From assembly GCF_000270245.1 (NCBI RefSeq), contig NC_015635.1, positions 4,464,001 through 4,528,000 on the forward strand: DNA of 64,000 nt. The letters run 5' to 3'. Under the pieces are notes generated by a model. That model made no database searches. It was given only the letters and a program-made list of their open reading frames with translations, and was not told where the DNA came from. Source of the stretch: Microlunatus phosphovorus NM-1. Lineage in GTDB: Bacteria > Actinomycetota > Actinomycetes > Propionibacteriales > Propionibacteriaceae. This document shows positions 52,730 through 61,921 of this stretch, in pieces (position 1 is the first letter of the stretch; each line of letters opens with the position of its first letter). The translations under genes and the position numbers were made by a program.

Positions 52730-53635
52730 ATCAAATACCTGTTGGCGGGCGCCTCCGGATTCCTGGGCACAGCCCTGCGGATCCGGCTGGCGCAGGAAGG
52801 ACATCACGTCGTTCGGCTGGTCCGGCGCGAGCCGGGTGTGGGGACCGAGGCCCAGTGGGACCCCCAGACCGGCTCGCTCCCGCCTCGGCTGTTCGACGAC
52901 GTCGATGCCGTCATCAACCTCTGCGGGGCCGGCATCGCGGACCGACCGCTGACCACCAGACGCAAGGCGCTTGTCCGGTCGTCACGGATCGACCCGACCC
53001 AGACGCTGGCCCGGGCGCTGGCTGAGCGGCAGGTGCAGACCGGGTCAGCGCCGGTGCTGGTGCAGGCCAGTGCCACGGGCTACTACCCGACCGACAGCAC
53101 CGACCAGCCCATGACCGAGACGAACGTGCCCGGTCAGAGCTGGATCTCCGAGTTGGTCGACGAGTGGGAAGAGGCGGCCCGGCCGGCGGCCGATGCCGGC
53201 GTACGCGTGGTGTGGACCCGGACCAGTCCGGTGTTGGATTCCTCCGGCGGGATGTTCCCGCTGATGCGGCGAGCCTGGTGGTTCGGCGCCGGCGCTCGGT
53301 TCGGTGACGGCAAGCAGCACATGCCCCTCGTTCATCTCACCGACTATCTGCGCTTCGTCCTCTGGGCGGTGGAGAATCCCACAGCCTCCGGTCCGTACAA
53401 CCTCACCCTGCCGGAACCGACAACCAACGGCGCTTTCAGCGACGAACTGGCCACTCAGCTGCGTCGGCCGCGGCTCTTCACCGTGCCCAAGGTGGTGTTG
53501 TCAACCGTGCTGGGGGACTTCGCCGAGCAACTCCTGGGCGACGCCTGGCTGGTTCCCCAGCGAGCGGTCGACCAGGGATTCGGTTTCCTCGCGCCGGATG
53601 TCCAGACTGCCGTCCGGTTCGCCCTGCGTCGCTGA
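52730..53635 (+). CDS. TIGR01777-family epimerase-like NAD(P)-binding protein
   Basis: About 301 residues. YLLAGASGFLGTAL is the Rossmann glycine motif, NLCGAGIADRPLTTRRK is the family signature, followed by SATGYYP and the C-terminal extension FGFLAPDVQTAVRFALRR. M. tuberculosis Rv2216 is the positional equivalent. The role is unknown (E. coli YfcH type; sometimes mislabelled a cell-division inhibitor). No ATG or GTG precedes the first strand: the only ordinary start is TTG at 52742, which would delete 'IKYL'. I placed the start at the in-frame ATC at 52730, just after the sucB stop. Confidence 0.85.
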   Translation: MKYLLAGASGFLGTALRIRLAQEGHHVVRLVRREPGVGTEAQWDPQTGSLPPRLFDDVDAVINLCGAGIADRPLTTRRKALVRSSRIDPTQTLARALAERQVQTGSAPVLVQASATGYYPTDSTDQPMTETNVPGQSWISELVDEWEEAARPAADAGVRVVWTRTSPVLDSSGGMFPLMRRAWWFGAGARFGDGKQHMPLVHLTDYLRFVLWAVENPTASGPYNLTLPEPTTNGAFSDELATQLRRPRLFTVPKVVLSTVLGDFAEQLLGDAWLVPQRAVDQGFGFLAPDVQTAVRFALRR

Positions 53636-53639
53636 GCAC

Positions 53640-54062
53640 GACAGCGAGTGACGACCCCGTCGCGAGCGGCCGTGAGGCGGAGCGACGGCTCCGTCTGGAC
53701 GACTGAGCGAACAAGACACGCCTTTTCGTCTTGTGAGTGAAGGAGGAAGACGGAGTCCTGGGAGCGCGGCCGAACAGCGAGTGACGACCCCGTCGCGAGC
53801 GGCCGTGAGGCGGAGCGACGGCTCCGTCTGGACGACTGAGCGAACAAGACACGCCTTTCGTCTTGTGAGTGAAGGAGGAAGACGGAGTCTTGGGAGCGCG
53901 GCCGAACAGCGAGCGACGAGGACACAGCGAGCGGCCGTGAGGCGGAGCGACGGCTCCGTCTGGACGACTGAGCGAACAAGACACGCCTTTTCGTCTTGTG
54001 AGTGAAGGAGGAAGACGGAGTCTTGGGAGCGCGGCCGAACAGCGAGTGACGACCAACACTGC
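53640..54062 (+). repeat. ~132-bp hairpin repeat, three tandem copies (locus E)
   Basis: GCGAGCGGCC recurs at 53662, 53795 and 53927. In copy 1 the outer arms are GGCTCCGTCT (53687-53696) and AGACGGAGTC (53748-53757) and the inner arms ACAAGAC (53711-53717) and GTCTTGT (53728-53734), loop ACGCCTTTTC. The array fills the entire spacer between the TIGR01777 gene and lipB. Long frames on both strands across it are repeat artefacts. Confidence 0.92.
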
Positions 54063-54078
54063 TCGTAGACTCCAATCC

Positions 54079-54795
54079 ATGAGCCTGGACTTCCTCTACC
54101 CCGGTCCGTTGGGCACCGACCTTGTCGACTACCGCGAGGCGTGGGAAGCCCAACGCAAGCTGCACGCCGAGGTCGTCGCGGGCGAACGCCCGAACACCGT
54201 GCTGCTGCTGGAGCACGCCAGCGTCTACACCGCCGGCAAGCGGACCGAACCGCACGAGCGACCGCTGGACGGCACGCCGGTGGTCGACGTCGACCGGGGA
54301 GGAAAGATCACCTGGCACGGGCCCGGTCAGCTGGTGGGCTATCCGATCGTCAAGCTGCCGCAGGCGGTCTATGTCGTGGACTACGTCCGTCGGCTGGAGG
54401 AGGCCCTGATCGACCTGTGCGCCGACTACGGACTCCATCGCGCGGCACGGGTGAAGGGGCGATCCGGCGTCTGGCTGCCGGCCGAGCCCGGCAAGCAGGA
54501 ACGCAAGATCGCCGCCATCGGAGTCAGGGTGGCCGGCGGAGCGACGATGCACGGGTTCGCCCTCAACGTCGATCCGGATCTCAGCGCCTTCGACGCGATC
54601 ATCCCGTGCGGCATCACCGATGCCGGCGTGACCTCCTTGGCTGCCGAGCTCGGCGAATCACCGTCGCTGCCTGAGGTGGCACATGTGCTCCGCCCCCACC
54701 TGGAGCGCTATCTGTCGTTCCAGCCGTACGAGCAGTCCGCGCCGCTGCCGCCGCAACCTGCTGTCACCTACGGATTGGACATCGCCGTCGCCTGA
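54079..54795 (+). CDS. lipB: octanoyl-[ACP]:protein octanoyltransferase
   Basis: 238 residues, ATG at 54079. Family motifs are [37 protein letters not shown], the catalytic Lys in [20 protein letters not shown] and Cys in [14 protein letters not shown]. LipB moves octanoate from acyl carrier protein to the lipoyl domains of E2 (encoded upstream); LipA (downstream) adds the sulfurs. Confidence 0.96.
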   Translation: MSLDFLYPGPLGTDLVDYREAWEAQRKLHAEVVAGERPNTVLLLEHASVYTAGKRTEPHERPLDGTPVVDVDRGGKITWHGPGQLVGYPIVKLPQAVYVVDYVRRLEEALIDLCADYGLHRAARVKGRSGVWLPAEPGKQERKIAAIGVRVAGGATMHGFALNVDPDLSAFDAIIPCGITDAGVTSLAAELGESPSLPEVAHVLRPHLERYLSFQPYEQSAPLPPQPAVTYGLDIAVA

Positions 54796-54819
54796 GCGCG
54801 CGGTGGGTGTGAGGCGTCT

Positions 54820-55110
54820 GCGGACGTTCTTGGCCCGGCGGCGCAAGGCGATCGGCGGCTGAGCGCGATCCGCGTACGTTTCGCGCCTGCGGGCCACAGA
54901 AGACCGCGGATCCAGCGCAAAGCCCGTACGTTTCGCGCCTGCGGGCCACAGAAGACCGCGAGCCGAGCGCAAAGCCGGTACGCCCCACGCCCCCGGGCCA
55001 CAGAAGACCGCGAGCCCGATGCGTTCGGCGCCCCGGGGCCAAGGACGTTTGCGGATCGGGCGCATGGTCGACCCGTTTCGCGCCGCCGGGCCAAAGACGC
55101 CCGACACAAG
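54820..55110 (+). repeat. 52-bp GGGCCAC repeat, about five units
   Basis: GGGCCA cores at 54891, 54943, 54995, 55036 and 55088. Steps are 52, 52, 41 and 52 bp. Units read GCGCCTGC-GGGCCACAGAAGACCGCG ... AGCGCAAAGCCCGTACG. It fills most of the spacer after lipB; no gene is seen in 54796-55249. Confidence 0.85.
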
Positions 55111-55249
55111 ACACCAGGCCCGACCGCGGATCACATACCCAGCACGCCGCGCGCCGCATCCTGGCTGTCAGTGCTATCTGGCAGGCTGACCCGATCAGCC
55201 GAGAGTCGGCGGGGTGAGGCAAGGGCCAGCTCAGATCGGGGAGGTGTCG

Positions 55250-56326
55250 GTGTCCGGCAGCGCGATGTCCGCATCTGCCGACGGGTGGGCGCTGCGCACC
55301 CAGGGACTGGTGAAGAGCTACCGGCGGCGCCGTGGAGTCAGCGTCCCTGCCGTCGACCGACTCGATCTGAATGTGCCGGCTGGCGGCGTGCACGGATTCC
55401 TCGGACCGAACGGATCCGGCAAGACGACCACCATCCGCATGGCGCTGGGTTTGATCCGTGCCGACGCCGGGCAGATCGAGATCTTCGGCACTCAGGTCCC
55501 GCAGCGGCTGCCCGAGGTGGTCGACAGAGTCGGAGCGATCGTCGAACAGCCCAAGTTCTTCCCGAACTTCTCGGCCCGACGAAACCTGGAACTGCTGGCT
55601 ACCGGCATCGGCACCCCGCCGGCGCAGGTCGGCAAGGTGCTGGAACAGGTGGGGCTGAGCGAACGGGCCAGGGACCGCTACAAGACCTATTCATTGGGCA
55701 TGAAACAGCGGCTGGCGATCGCCGCGACGCTGTTGAAGGACCCTGACCTGCTGATCTTCGACGAGCCCACCAACGGCCTCGATCCGGCCGGGATCCATGC
55801 GGTCCGGCTGACCATGCGCCAGCTCGCCGGACAGGGCAAGACGGTGCTGGTCTCCAGTCACATCCTGGCCGAGGTCCAACAGGTGGCGGACACGGTGTCG
55901 ATCGTTGGTCAAGGCCGGCTGCTGGCCGAAGGCCGAGTGAGAGACCTGCTGGCCTCGGCGGGCGGCGGATTCGTGGTGCGGGCCACCGACCCGGTCGCCA
56001 CCGGCGAGCTGCTGCGGTCGGCGGGTTTCCGTCTGACGCAGAACCCAGATGGGGGCCTGCTCGTCACCCTCGCTCCTGATGGGTCGGCCGTCGATGGCGC
56101 GGCGCTCAACCGGTTCCTGGCCGAGCGTGGGATCTTCGCCGCCGAGCTGTATCGCCAGACCGACAGCCTGGAGCAGGTCTTCTTGGATCTCACAGCTGGC
56201 GTTGCCCTCGGTCAGCCCTCTCCCCCGGCCCCACCCACTTCCCCGGCGCGTCCCCCTGCGACGAGCCAGCCGCCTGGGAGCCAGCCGCCCCCGGCGCTTC
56301 CGTCGTCATCGGAGCCGCTGCGATGA
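55250..56326 (+). CDS. ABC transporter ATP-binding protein
   Basis: 358 residues, GTG at 55250 with GGGGAG 6 bp upstream. Walker A FLGPNGSGKTTTIRM, Q-loop VEQPKFFPN, signature YSLGMKQRLAIAATLL, Walker B DLLIFDEPTNGLD, and switch His in VLVSSHIL. The drug/peptide exporter type (CcmA/BcrA-like). It has a ~35-residue Pro/Ser-rich C-terminal tail. The stop overlaps the permease start, so the two form one transporter. Substrate unknown. Confidence 0.93.
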   Translation: MSGSAMSASADGWALRTQGLVKSYRRRRGVSVPAVDRLDLNVPAGGVHGFLGPNGSGKTTTIRMALGLIRADAGQIEIFGTQVPQRLPEVVDRVGAIVEQPKFFPNFSARRNLELLATGIGTPPAQVGKVLEQVGLSERARDRYKTYSLGMKQRLAIAATLLKDPDLLIFDEPTNGLDPAGIHAVRLTMRQLAGQGKTVLVSSHILAEVQQVADTVSIVGQGRLLAEGRVRDLLASAGGGFVVRATDPVATGELLRSAGFRLTQNPDGGLLVTLAPDGSAVDGAALNRFLAERGIFAAELYRQTDSLEQVFLDLTAGVALGQPSPPAPPTSPARPPATSQPPGSQPPPALPSSSEPLR

Positions 56327-57285
56327 TCCACGTGCTGCGGGCTGAGATCCGGCGACTGTTCGCGCGCCGCTTGACCCTGCTCGCCTTGTTGGGCCTGCTG
56401 GCCTTGATCGGGCTCTTCCAGCTGCAGGTCAATCAGCTGGTGACCCCGCCGTCAGCCGAGGAGGTGGCGACTTCCCAGGCTGAATACCAGGAGTATGTGA
56501 AGGACTGGGAGGCCAATCACGAGGAATGGGAGGCCGAGTGCCTGGCCGATGGCGGCTCGGCGCAGGACTGTGCCTCGGAACGGCCCGAGCCGAGCGATTG
56601 GGGCTTGGCCGCGCTGCCGTACAAGGACGCCGCCAGTATCGCGGTCACCTTCGGTGCCTATCTGGGTGGCATGGTCACCCTCGTCGTCACGGCCTCGTTC
56701 ATCGGGGCAGAAGTGACCACAGGCTCACTGGCAAACTGGCTGACCTTCGTGCCCGACCGCCGACGGGTGTTTACCAGCAAGCTGTTGGTCGCCACCGCGT
56801 TCAGTCTGCTCGTCGGCCTGGCGGTCGGCGCCCTCACCGTCGCGGTCTCCGCGCTGCTGACCAGCGTGCACGGCCAGCCGCTGACCGGCCTGCCCGACAT
56901 CGCCGCGATGGCCGCGCGCGGTTCGCTGGTGGTCACGGTCTTCGGAGTCGTGGGTTTCTGCCTGGCCCTGCTGACCGGCTCGACCGGTGCCACGATCGGC
57001 ATGCTGCTGGGTGGAGTCTTCGTGCTGTACGTGCGCACCATCTTGGCCTTCAGCTCCCGATGGGCCCAACGGCTGTCCCCGTGGAGCCCGGACGTCAATC
57101 TCCAGGCGGTGCTGAACAAGGGCACGACGTACGTGGTCAGCACCGGCACGGGATCAGAGATCTACGAGGTCCCGAGCGTCGAAAAGACAGTCAGCCTGCT
57201 GCACGGGCTCGGCTATTGGGCGGTCGTGCTCGGATTGCTGATCACCATCACCTCGCTGGTCTTCCGCCGCCGTGACGTCACCTGA
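56323..57285 (+). CDS. ABC-2 type transporter permease
   Basis: 320 residues. About six transmembrane helices: one near 15-40 (LTLLALLGLLALIGLFQL), then a ~75-residue outside loop with two Cys (AECLADGG, AQDCASE), then five more, including AAYLGGMV-like 'GAYLGGMVTLVVTASFIGAE' and TTGSLANWLTFVPDRRRVFTSKL, typical of the BcrB/NatB type. It pairs with the preceding ATPase. It is wedged between lipB and lipA, which are adjacent in mycobacteria. Confidence 0.88.
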   Translation: MIHVLRAEIRRLFARRLTLLALLGLLALIGLFQLQVNQLVTPPSAEEVATSQAEYQEYVKDWEANHEEWEAECLADGGSAQDCASERPEPSDWGLAALPYKDAASIAVTFGAYLGGMVTLVVTASFIGAEVTTGSLANWLTFVPDRRRVFTSKLLVATAFSLLVGLAVGALTVAVSALLTSVHGQPLTGLPDIAAMAARGSLVVTVFGVVGFCLALLTGSTGATIGMLLGGVFVLYVRTILAFSSRWAQRLSPWSPDVNLQAVLNKGTTYVVSTGTGSEIYEVPSVEKTVSLLHGLGYWAVVLGLLITITSLVFRRRDVT

Positions 57286-57316
57286 TGCGCAGACGCTCAA
57301 CGAGTAGGCTGACCTG

Positions 57317-58333
57317 GTGACCGTTGCCCCTGAAGGACGAAAGATGCTTCGCCTCGAAGTCCGCAACGCGAGTGTGCCCATCGAGAAGAAGCCGTCGTGG
57401 ATCAAGACGACCGCACGGATGGGCCCGCAGTACACCCAGTTGCGCGCCCTGGTGAAGAACGAGGACCTGCACACGGTCTGCCAGGAAGCGGGCTGTCCCA
57501 ACATCTTCGAATGCTGGGAGGACCGCGAGGCGACCTTCCTGATCGGCGGCGACCAGTGCACCCGGCGTTGCGACTTCTGTCAGATCGACACCGGCAAGCC
57601 GGCCGAGTTCGACGCCGCCGAGCCGGTCCGGGTCGCGGAGTCGGTGCAGAAGATGGGGCTTCGCTACGCAACGGTCACCGGTGTCTGCCGCGACGATCTG
57701 CCCGATGAGGGGGCCTGGCTCTACGCAGAGACGATCCGGCAGATCCATGCGTACAACCCCGACACCGGGGTGGAGATGCTGGCACCGGACTTCTCCGGAA
57801 ACCTCGACTACCTGAACCAGGTGTTCGAGACCCGCCCGGAGGTGTTCGCCCACAATGTGGAGACGGTGCCGCGAATCTTCAAGCGCATCCGCCCGGGCTT
57901 TCGATACCAGCGCTCGCTCGAGGTGCTACGAGCCTCCCGCGCAGCGGGCCTGGTCACCAAATCCAACCTGATCCTGGGCATGGGCGAGACCCGCGAAGAG
58001 GTGTCGGCCGCACTGCGGGACCTGCACGATGCGGGCACCGAGCTGATCACCATCACCCAGTACCTGCGTCCCTCGCCTCGACACCACCCAGTGGAGCGCT
58101 GGGTGAAGCCCGAGGAGTTCATCGAGCTCAAAGCCGAGGCAGAGCAGATAGGGTTCGCAGGCGTGATGAGCGGACCGCTCGTGCGTTCCTCCTACCGTGC
58201 TGGCCGGCTGTATCGTCAGGCGATGGCGACTCGCGACGACCTCGTCCCGTCGGCGGTCAGCCCTGAGCGCCAGCCAACGGCGCTGACTGAGCGCCAGTCA
58301 ACGGTGATAGCTGAGCACCAGCCGGCGACGTAG
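57317..58333 (+). CDS. lipA: lipoyl synthase
   Basis: 338 residues, GTG at 57317. Radical-SAM enzyme with both clusters: auxiliary Cys55, Cys60 and Cys66 in [12 protein letters not shown], and SAM Cys81, Cys85 and Cys88 in CTRRCDFC; the C-terminal cluster Ser is in [11 protein letters not shown]. It inserts sulfur into octanoyl-E2. The last ~30 residues are a degenerate ER(Q)xTAL/xTVI repeat not found in typical LipA. Confidence 0.96.
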   Translation: MTVAPEGRKMLRLEVRNASVPIEKKPSWIKTTARMGPQYTQLRALVKNEDLHTVCQEAGCPNIFECWEDREATFLIGGDQCTRRCDFCQIDTGKPAEFDAAEPVRVAESVQKMGLRYATVTGVCRDDLPDEGAWLYAETIRQIHAYNPDTGVEMLAPDFSGNLDYLNQVFETRPEVFAHNVETVPRIFKRIRPGFRYQRSLEVLRASRAAGLVTKSNLILGMGETREEVSAALRDLHDAGTELITITQYLRPSPRHHPVERWVKPEEFIELKAEAEQIGFAGVMSGPLVRSSYRAGRLYRQAMATRDDLVPSAVSPERQPTALTERQSTVIAEHQPAT

Positions 58334-58389
58334 GCCGGCACCACCGCAGAAAGACCGAGAAGAGCAGATGAAGCACGAGGGAGCACGGC

Positions 58390-59160
58390 ATGGCTGACCA
58401 GGCCGGCAAAGAAGCCAAGGCCCAGCTGAAGGCCGAGAAGAAGGCAGAGAAGCTGCGCCGCAAGAACAGCACCGACCCGGCCGACATGGGCCGGATGCGC
58501 CAGATCGCCCGGGCGTACAAGCTGACGCATGAGTACGACAAGATGCTGCCGCTGTGGGTGTTCGGCTCATGGGCCCTGGTGGTCGTGGTCTTCCTGGCCA
58601 TCGGGTTCGTCATCGGCCACCCGATCTACTTGGCGCTCTTCGGTCTGTCGGCAGGCATGCTGCTGGCGATGATGATGTTGGTCCGCCGAACCAAGGCAGC
58701 GACCTATCGTCGGTACGCCGGCCAGGCGGGCTCGGCCGAGGTCGCCTTGTCAATGCTGCCCAAGCAATGGGTGTCCAAGGCTGCCATCGCGGGCACCCGG
58801 CAGATGGACGCCATTCACCGCACCCTCGGTCCCGGTGGGCTGGTGCTGATCGGTGAGGGCGATCCGGGCCGGCTCAAGGCATTGCTGGCCGGCGAGGTCA
58901 AGAAGCACGAGCGGGTCGCGTACGGGGTCAAGGTGATCACCATCGTGATGGGCGACAAGCCGGGTCAGGTGCCGCTGAACAAGCTGGCCGACCACATCCG
59001 CAAGCTGCCCAAGACCTTGGCGCCGCATCAGATCACCGACATCAAGCAGCGGCTGCGCGCCTTGGATGCCGTCCGTCCGATGGCACCCATGCCGAAGGGC
59101 CCGATGCCCACCAACCCGCGGCAGGTCAAGGGCGCCCGCCAGGCCATGCGTGGTCGCTGA
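58390..59160 (+). CDS. DUF4191 membrane protein
   Basis: 256 residues. A highly basic N-terminus (KEAKAQLKAEKKAEKLRRKN), two transmembrane helices (about 55-100) and a C-terminal soluble part with KQWVSKAAIAGTRQMDAIHRTLG and VLIGEGDPGRLKALLAGE. It matches DUF4191 (M. tuberculosis Rv2219), constantly found after lipA in actinobacteria. No function is known. Confidence 0.9.
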   Translation: MADQAGKEAKAQLKAEKKAEKLRRKNSTDPADMGRMRQIARAYKLTHEYDKMLPLWVFGSWALVVVVFLAIGFVIGHPIYLALFGLSAGMLLAMMMLVRRTKAATYRRYAGQAGSAEVALSMLPKQWVSKAAIAGTRQMDAIHRTLGPGGLVLIGEGDPGRLKALLAGEVKKHERVAYGVKVITIVMGDKPGQVPLNKLADHIRKLPKTLAPHQITDIKQRLRALDAVRPMAPMPKGPMPTNPRQVKGARQAMRGR

Positions 59161-59205
59161 ATCGCGCTCCGACGACAAGCTTTCTGACGACACGATGATG
59201 CACTG

Positions 59206-61002
59206 ATGGCTGTGCCGTTGGTGGTCGGAGAGTCCATGCACTTGGCGTATCCGACCAAGGTCGTGTTCGACTCGGTGACCGTCGGCATCGAAGAGGGCGA
59301 CCGAATCGGCGTCGTCGGTCGTAACGGCGACGGCAAGTCGAGCCTGCTGGGCATGCTCGGCGGCTCGATCGAGCCGCTGTCTGGCCGGGTGACCAGGCGG
59401 GGTGGTGTCCGGTTCGGGATGCTCTCCCAGCGCGACGACCTGGATCCGGCGGCCACGGTTGGGCACTCGATCGTTGGCGACCGCCCCGACCACGAGTGGG
59501 CGGGCGACGCAGGGGTACGAGAGGTGATCGGCGGTCTCGTCGCCGACCTGCCGTGGGACGCGGCGATCGGTTCGCTCAGTGGAGGTCAACAGCGCCGAGT
59601 GGCCTTGGCCGCGCTGCTGGTCGGCGAATGGGACGTGATCGCTCTCGATGAGCCCACGAACCATCTCGACATCGAGGGCATCGCCTGGCTGGCTCAGCAC
59701 CTGAAGACCCGCTGGGCGAAGAACTCCGGTGGGCTGCTGGTCATCACCCACGATCGCTGGTTTCTCGATGAGGTCTGCACCGAGACCTGGGAGGTGCACA
59801 GCGGGATCGTGGAGCCGTTCGAGGGCGGCTACGCCGCCTATGTGCTGCAGCGGGTCGAGCGGGACCGGATGGCTGCGGCCACCGAGGCGAAACGGCAGAA
59901 CCTGATGCGCAAGGAGTTGGCCTGGCTCCGTCGTGGCGCACCCGCCCGCACGTCCAAGCCGAAGTTCCGCATCGATGCCGCGAATCAGCTGATCGAGGAC
60001 GTGCCGCCGGTACGCAATCCGATCGAGTTGCAGCGGCTCGCTGTCGCCCGGCTAGGCAAGGACGTGATCGATCTGGAAGGCGCGGGCGTCCGGTATGGCG
60101 ACCGCGACGTGCTGCGGGACGTGACCTGGCGGATCGCCCCAGGTGAGCGGACCGGGATCCTCGGGGCGAACGGAAGCGGGAAGTCGACCCTGTTGGGGCT
60201 GATCGCGGGGACCGTGCAGCCGGCCTCCGGGCGGGTCAAGCGTGGCAAGACGGTACGGCTCGGTCTGCTGGATCAGCAGTTCACCCAGCTCACCGAGATC
60301 GCCGGAGACCGGGTGCGGGAGGTCTTGGCGCGGACCAAGACCACGTTCATGATCGACGGCAAAAACCTGACGCCCGCGCAGCTGCTGGAACGGCTCGGCT
60401 TCGCCCGCGAGCACCTCTCCGCACGGGTCGCAGAACTGTCGGGCGGTCAGAAACGGCGGCTGCAACTGCTGCTCCTGCTGTTGAGCGAACCCAACCTGAT
60501 CGCTCTAGATGAACCTACGAACGACGTGGACTCCGACATGCTCGCGGCGATGGAGGACCTGCTGGACTCCTGGCCGGGCACGTTGATCGTCGTCTCGCAC
60601 GACCGCTACCTGCTGGAGCGAGTCACCGATCAGCAGTACGCGATCCTCGACGGACGCTTGCGGCATCTGCCCGGCGGAGTGGACGAGTACCTGCGGCTGC
60701 GACGCGAGCAACCGTCGTCGCGCACGAATAGCCCGATTACTCCGACGACCGGCGACGCGGGAGCGGGTGCGTCCGGGCTCTCCGGTGCCGAACGACGCAC
60801 CGCGCAGAAGGAAGTCGCCTCGATCGAACGCCGTCTCGACAGACTCCACGCCGAGGTGAAGACCCTGCATCAGCACATGGTCGACCACGATCAGGGCAAC
60901 TACGAAGGCCTACAGAAGCTCGCGGGCAGGCTCCGCGCCGTCGAGGGCGAGACGGTCGAACTCGAAGAACGCTGGCTGGAGCTCTCCGACCTCATCGACT
61001 AG
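59206..61002 (+). CDS. ABC-F ATPase, Uup-like
   Basis: 598 residues, two ATP-binding cassettes and no membrane part. Cassette 1: VVGRNGDGKSSLLG, LSGGQQRRVALAALL, ALDEPTNHLD. Cassette 2: ILGANGSGKSTLLGLI, LSGGQKRRLQLLLLLLSEP, ALDEPTNDVD. The interdomain linker (about 225-265) is the basic tRNA-interaction motif. A C-terminal coiled coil (RTAQKEVASIERRLDRLHAEV) follows. ABC-F proteins act on the ribosome; the Uup-type C-terminal domain suggests a housekeeping rather than antibiotic-resistance member. Confidence 0.93.
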   Translation: MAVPLVVGESMHLAYPTKVVFDSVTVGIEEGDRIGVVGRNGDGKSSLLGMLGGSIEPLSGRVTRRGGVRFGMLSQRDDLDPAATVGHSIVGDRPDHEWAGDAGVREVIGGLVADLPWDAAIGSLSGGQQRRVALAALLVGEWDVIALDEPTNHLDIEGIAWLAQHLKTRWAKNSGGLLVITHDRWFLDEVCTETWEVHSGIVEPFEGGYAAYVLQRVERDRMAAATEAKRQNLMRKELAWLRRGAPARTSKPKFRIDAANQLIEDVPPVRNPIELQRLAVARLGKDVIDLEGAGVRYGDRDVLRDVTWRIAPGERTGILGANGSGKSTLLGLIAGTVQPASGRVKRGKTVRLGLLDQQFTQLTEIAGDRVREVLARTKTTFMIDGKNLTPAQLLERLGFAREHLSARVAELSGGQKRRLQLLLLLLSEPNLIALDEPTNDVDSDMLAAMEDLLDSWPGTLIVVSHDRYLLERVTDQQYAILDGRLRHLPGGVDEYLRLRREQPSSRTNSPITPTTGDAGAGASGLSGAERRTAQKEVASIERRLDRLHAEVKTLHQHMVDHDQGNYEGLQKLAGRLRAVEGETVELEERWLELSDLID

Positions 61003-61031
61003 GCCAGTCTCTCAGCGTAGTCCGGCGTTCT

Positions 61032-61052
61032 GCCGCCTCAAGCCCAGGCGGC
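61032..61052 (+). terminator. putative terminator after the ABC-F gene
   Basis: GCCGCCT-CAAGCCC-AGGCGGC, a 7-bp stem with a 7-base loop, 30 bp after the ABC-F stop and before the convergent SDR gene. The surrounding 61003-61149 holds nothing else I can support. Confidence 0.45.
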
Positions 61053-61149
61053 TCTCACCGCGCTCGCCGTCGATGAGTTGATCGACCTGGATTAAGCATC
61101 CCTTACCTGGTGACTGCTTGGTTGCCACCTCAAGGCGGTCGAGGCCGCG

Positions 61150-61887
61150 CTACCAGGCGACGGGTCCCTGGTCGTCGGTGAACGTGCCAGTAGGCCCGTC
61201 TGGCGCGATAGTTGCCATGCGGACAGCTGATGCGGCTCCCTCGGCCGGTGTGCGAACACCGCGGTGGTTGTTCAGATCGGTGGCAACGAATCCGGGGCAA
61301 ACGGCGTTGACCAGGATGTGCTCGGAGGCGAGGTCGCGGGCATACATCATGGTCACCGCGGTGAGCGCGGTCTTGGATGCGACGTAGCCCAGTGCGATGG
61401 GATCGGTGTTGGCGAAGTCCGAGATCGCCGCGAGGGAGCCGGCGCTGCTGGATACGTTGACGATCCGCGGGCTGTCGGAGCGGCGCAGCAGCGGCAGGAA
61501 GGCGCTGCTGACGGTGATGACACCGAACACGTTCGTCTCGAACACGTAGCGGACGTGATCGACGTCTGCCGAGCGGGGTAGCTGCCCGGCGAAGTCGACG
61601 CCAGGCTGATGGCTGATACCAGCGTTGTTGATCAATGCGTCAAGCCGGCCGAAGCGGGACCGGACGGTCTCGGCGGCGGCGGACGCCGAGTCGGGGTCGG
61701 TGACGTCGAGGGCTACGACCGTGACATCGCCGCCTGCTGCGCGCAGTTCGGCGGCTGCCTCTTCACCGCGCTCGATGCTTCGTACACCGATGAGGACGGT
61801 ATGGCCGAGTCCGGCGAGCTGGGCTGCGATCTCGCGACCGATTCCCTTATTGCCGCCGGTGACCAGGGCGATCATTGAGTGGTTCAT
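61150..61887 (-). CDS. short-chain dehydrogenase/reductase
   Basis: 245 residues, ATG at 61887. TGGNKGIGREIAAQL (cofactor), LDVTDPDS, NNAGISHQ, IVNVSSSAGSL (catalytic Ser) and YVASKTALTAV (Tyr and Lys). Arg near the second strand (GVRSIERGE) favours NADPH. The substrate is unknown. It lies after the alpha/beta hydrolase on the same strand and is probably co-controlled by the TetR repressor. Confidence 0.9.
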   Translation of the reverse strand: MNHSMIALVTGGNKGIGREIAAQLAGLGHTVLIGVRSIERGEEAAAELRAAGGDVTVVALDVTDPDSASAAAETVRSRFGRLDALINNAGISHQPGVDFAGQLPRSADVDHVRYVFETNVFGVITVSSAFLPLLRRSDSPRIVNVSSSAGSLAAISDFANTDPIALGYVASKTALTAVTMMYARDLASEHILVNAVCPGFVATDLNNHRGVRTPAEGAASAVRMATIAPDGPTGTFTDDQGPVAW

Positions 61888-61921
61888 GGGGCTCCTTCAG
61901 TGCTTGCCCAGCCTCCGGGGA

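Noticed and set aside
53478-54560. Open frames on both strands through the hairpin repeats, with 44-residue repeats
   Set aside because: 132 bp is divisible by three, so frames persist artificially; unit lengths of 132 and 133 shift the frame, and the same sequence is read on both strands.
61021-61095. Short coding-like relic (VLPPQAQAALTALAVDELIDLD)
   Set aside because: Twenty-odd codons after a stop without a start or known homology; too little to call a pseudogene.
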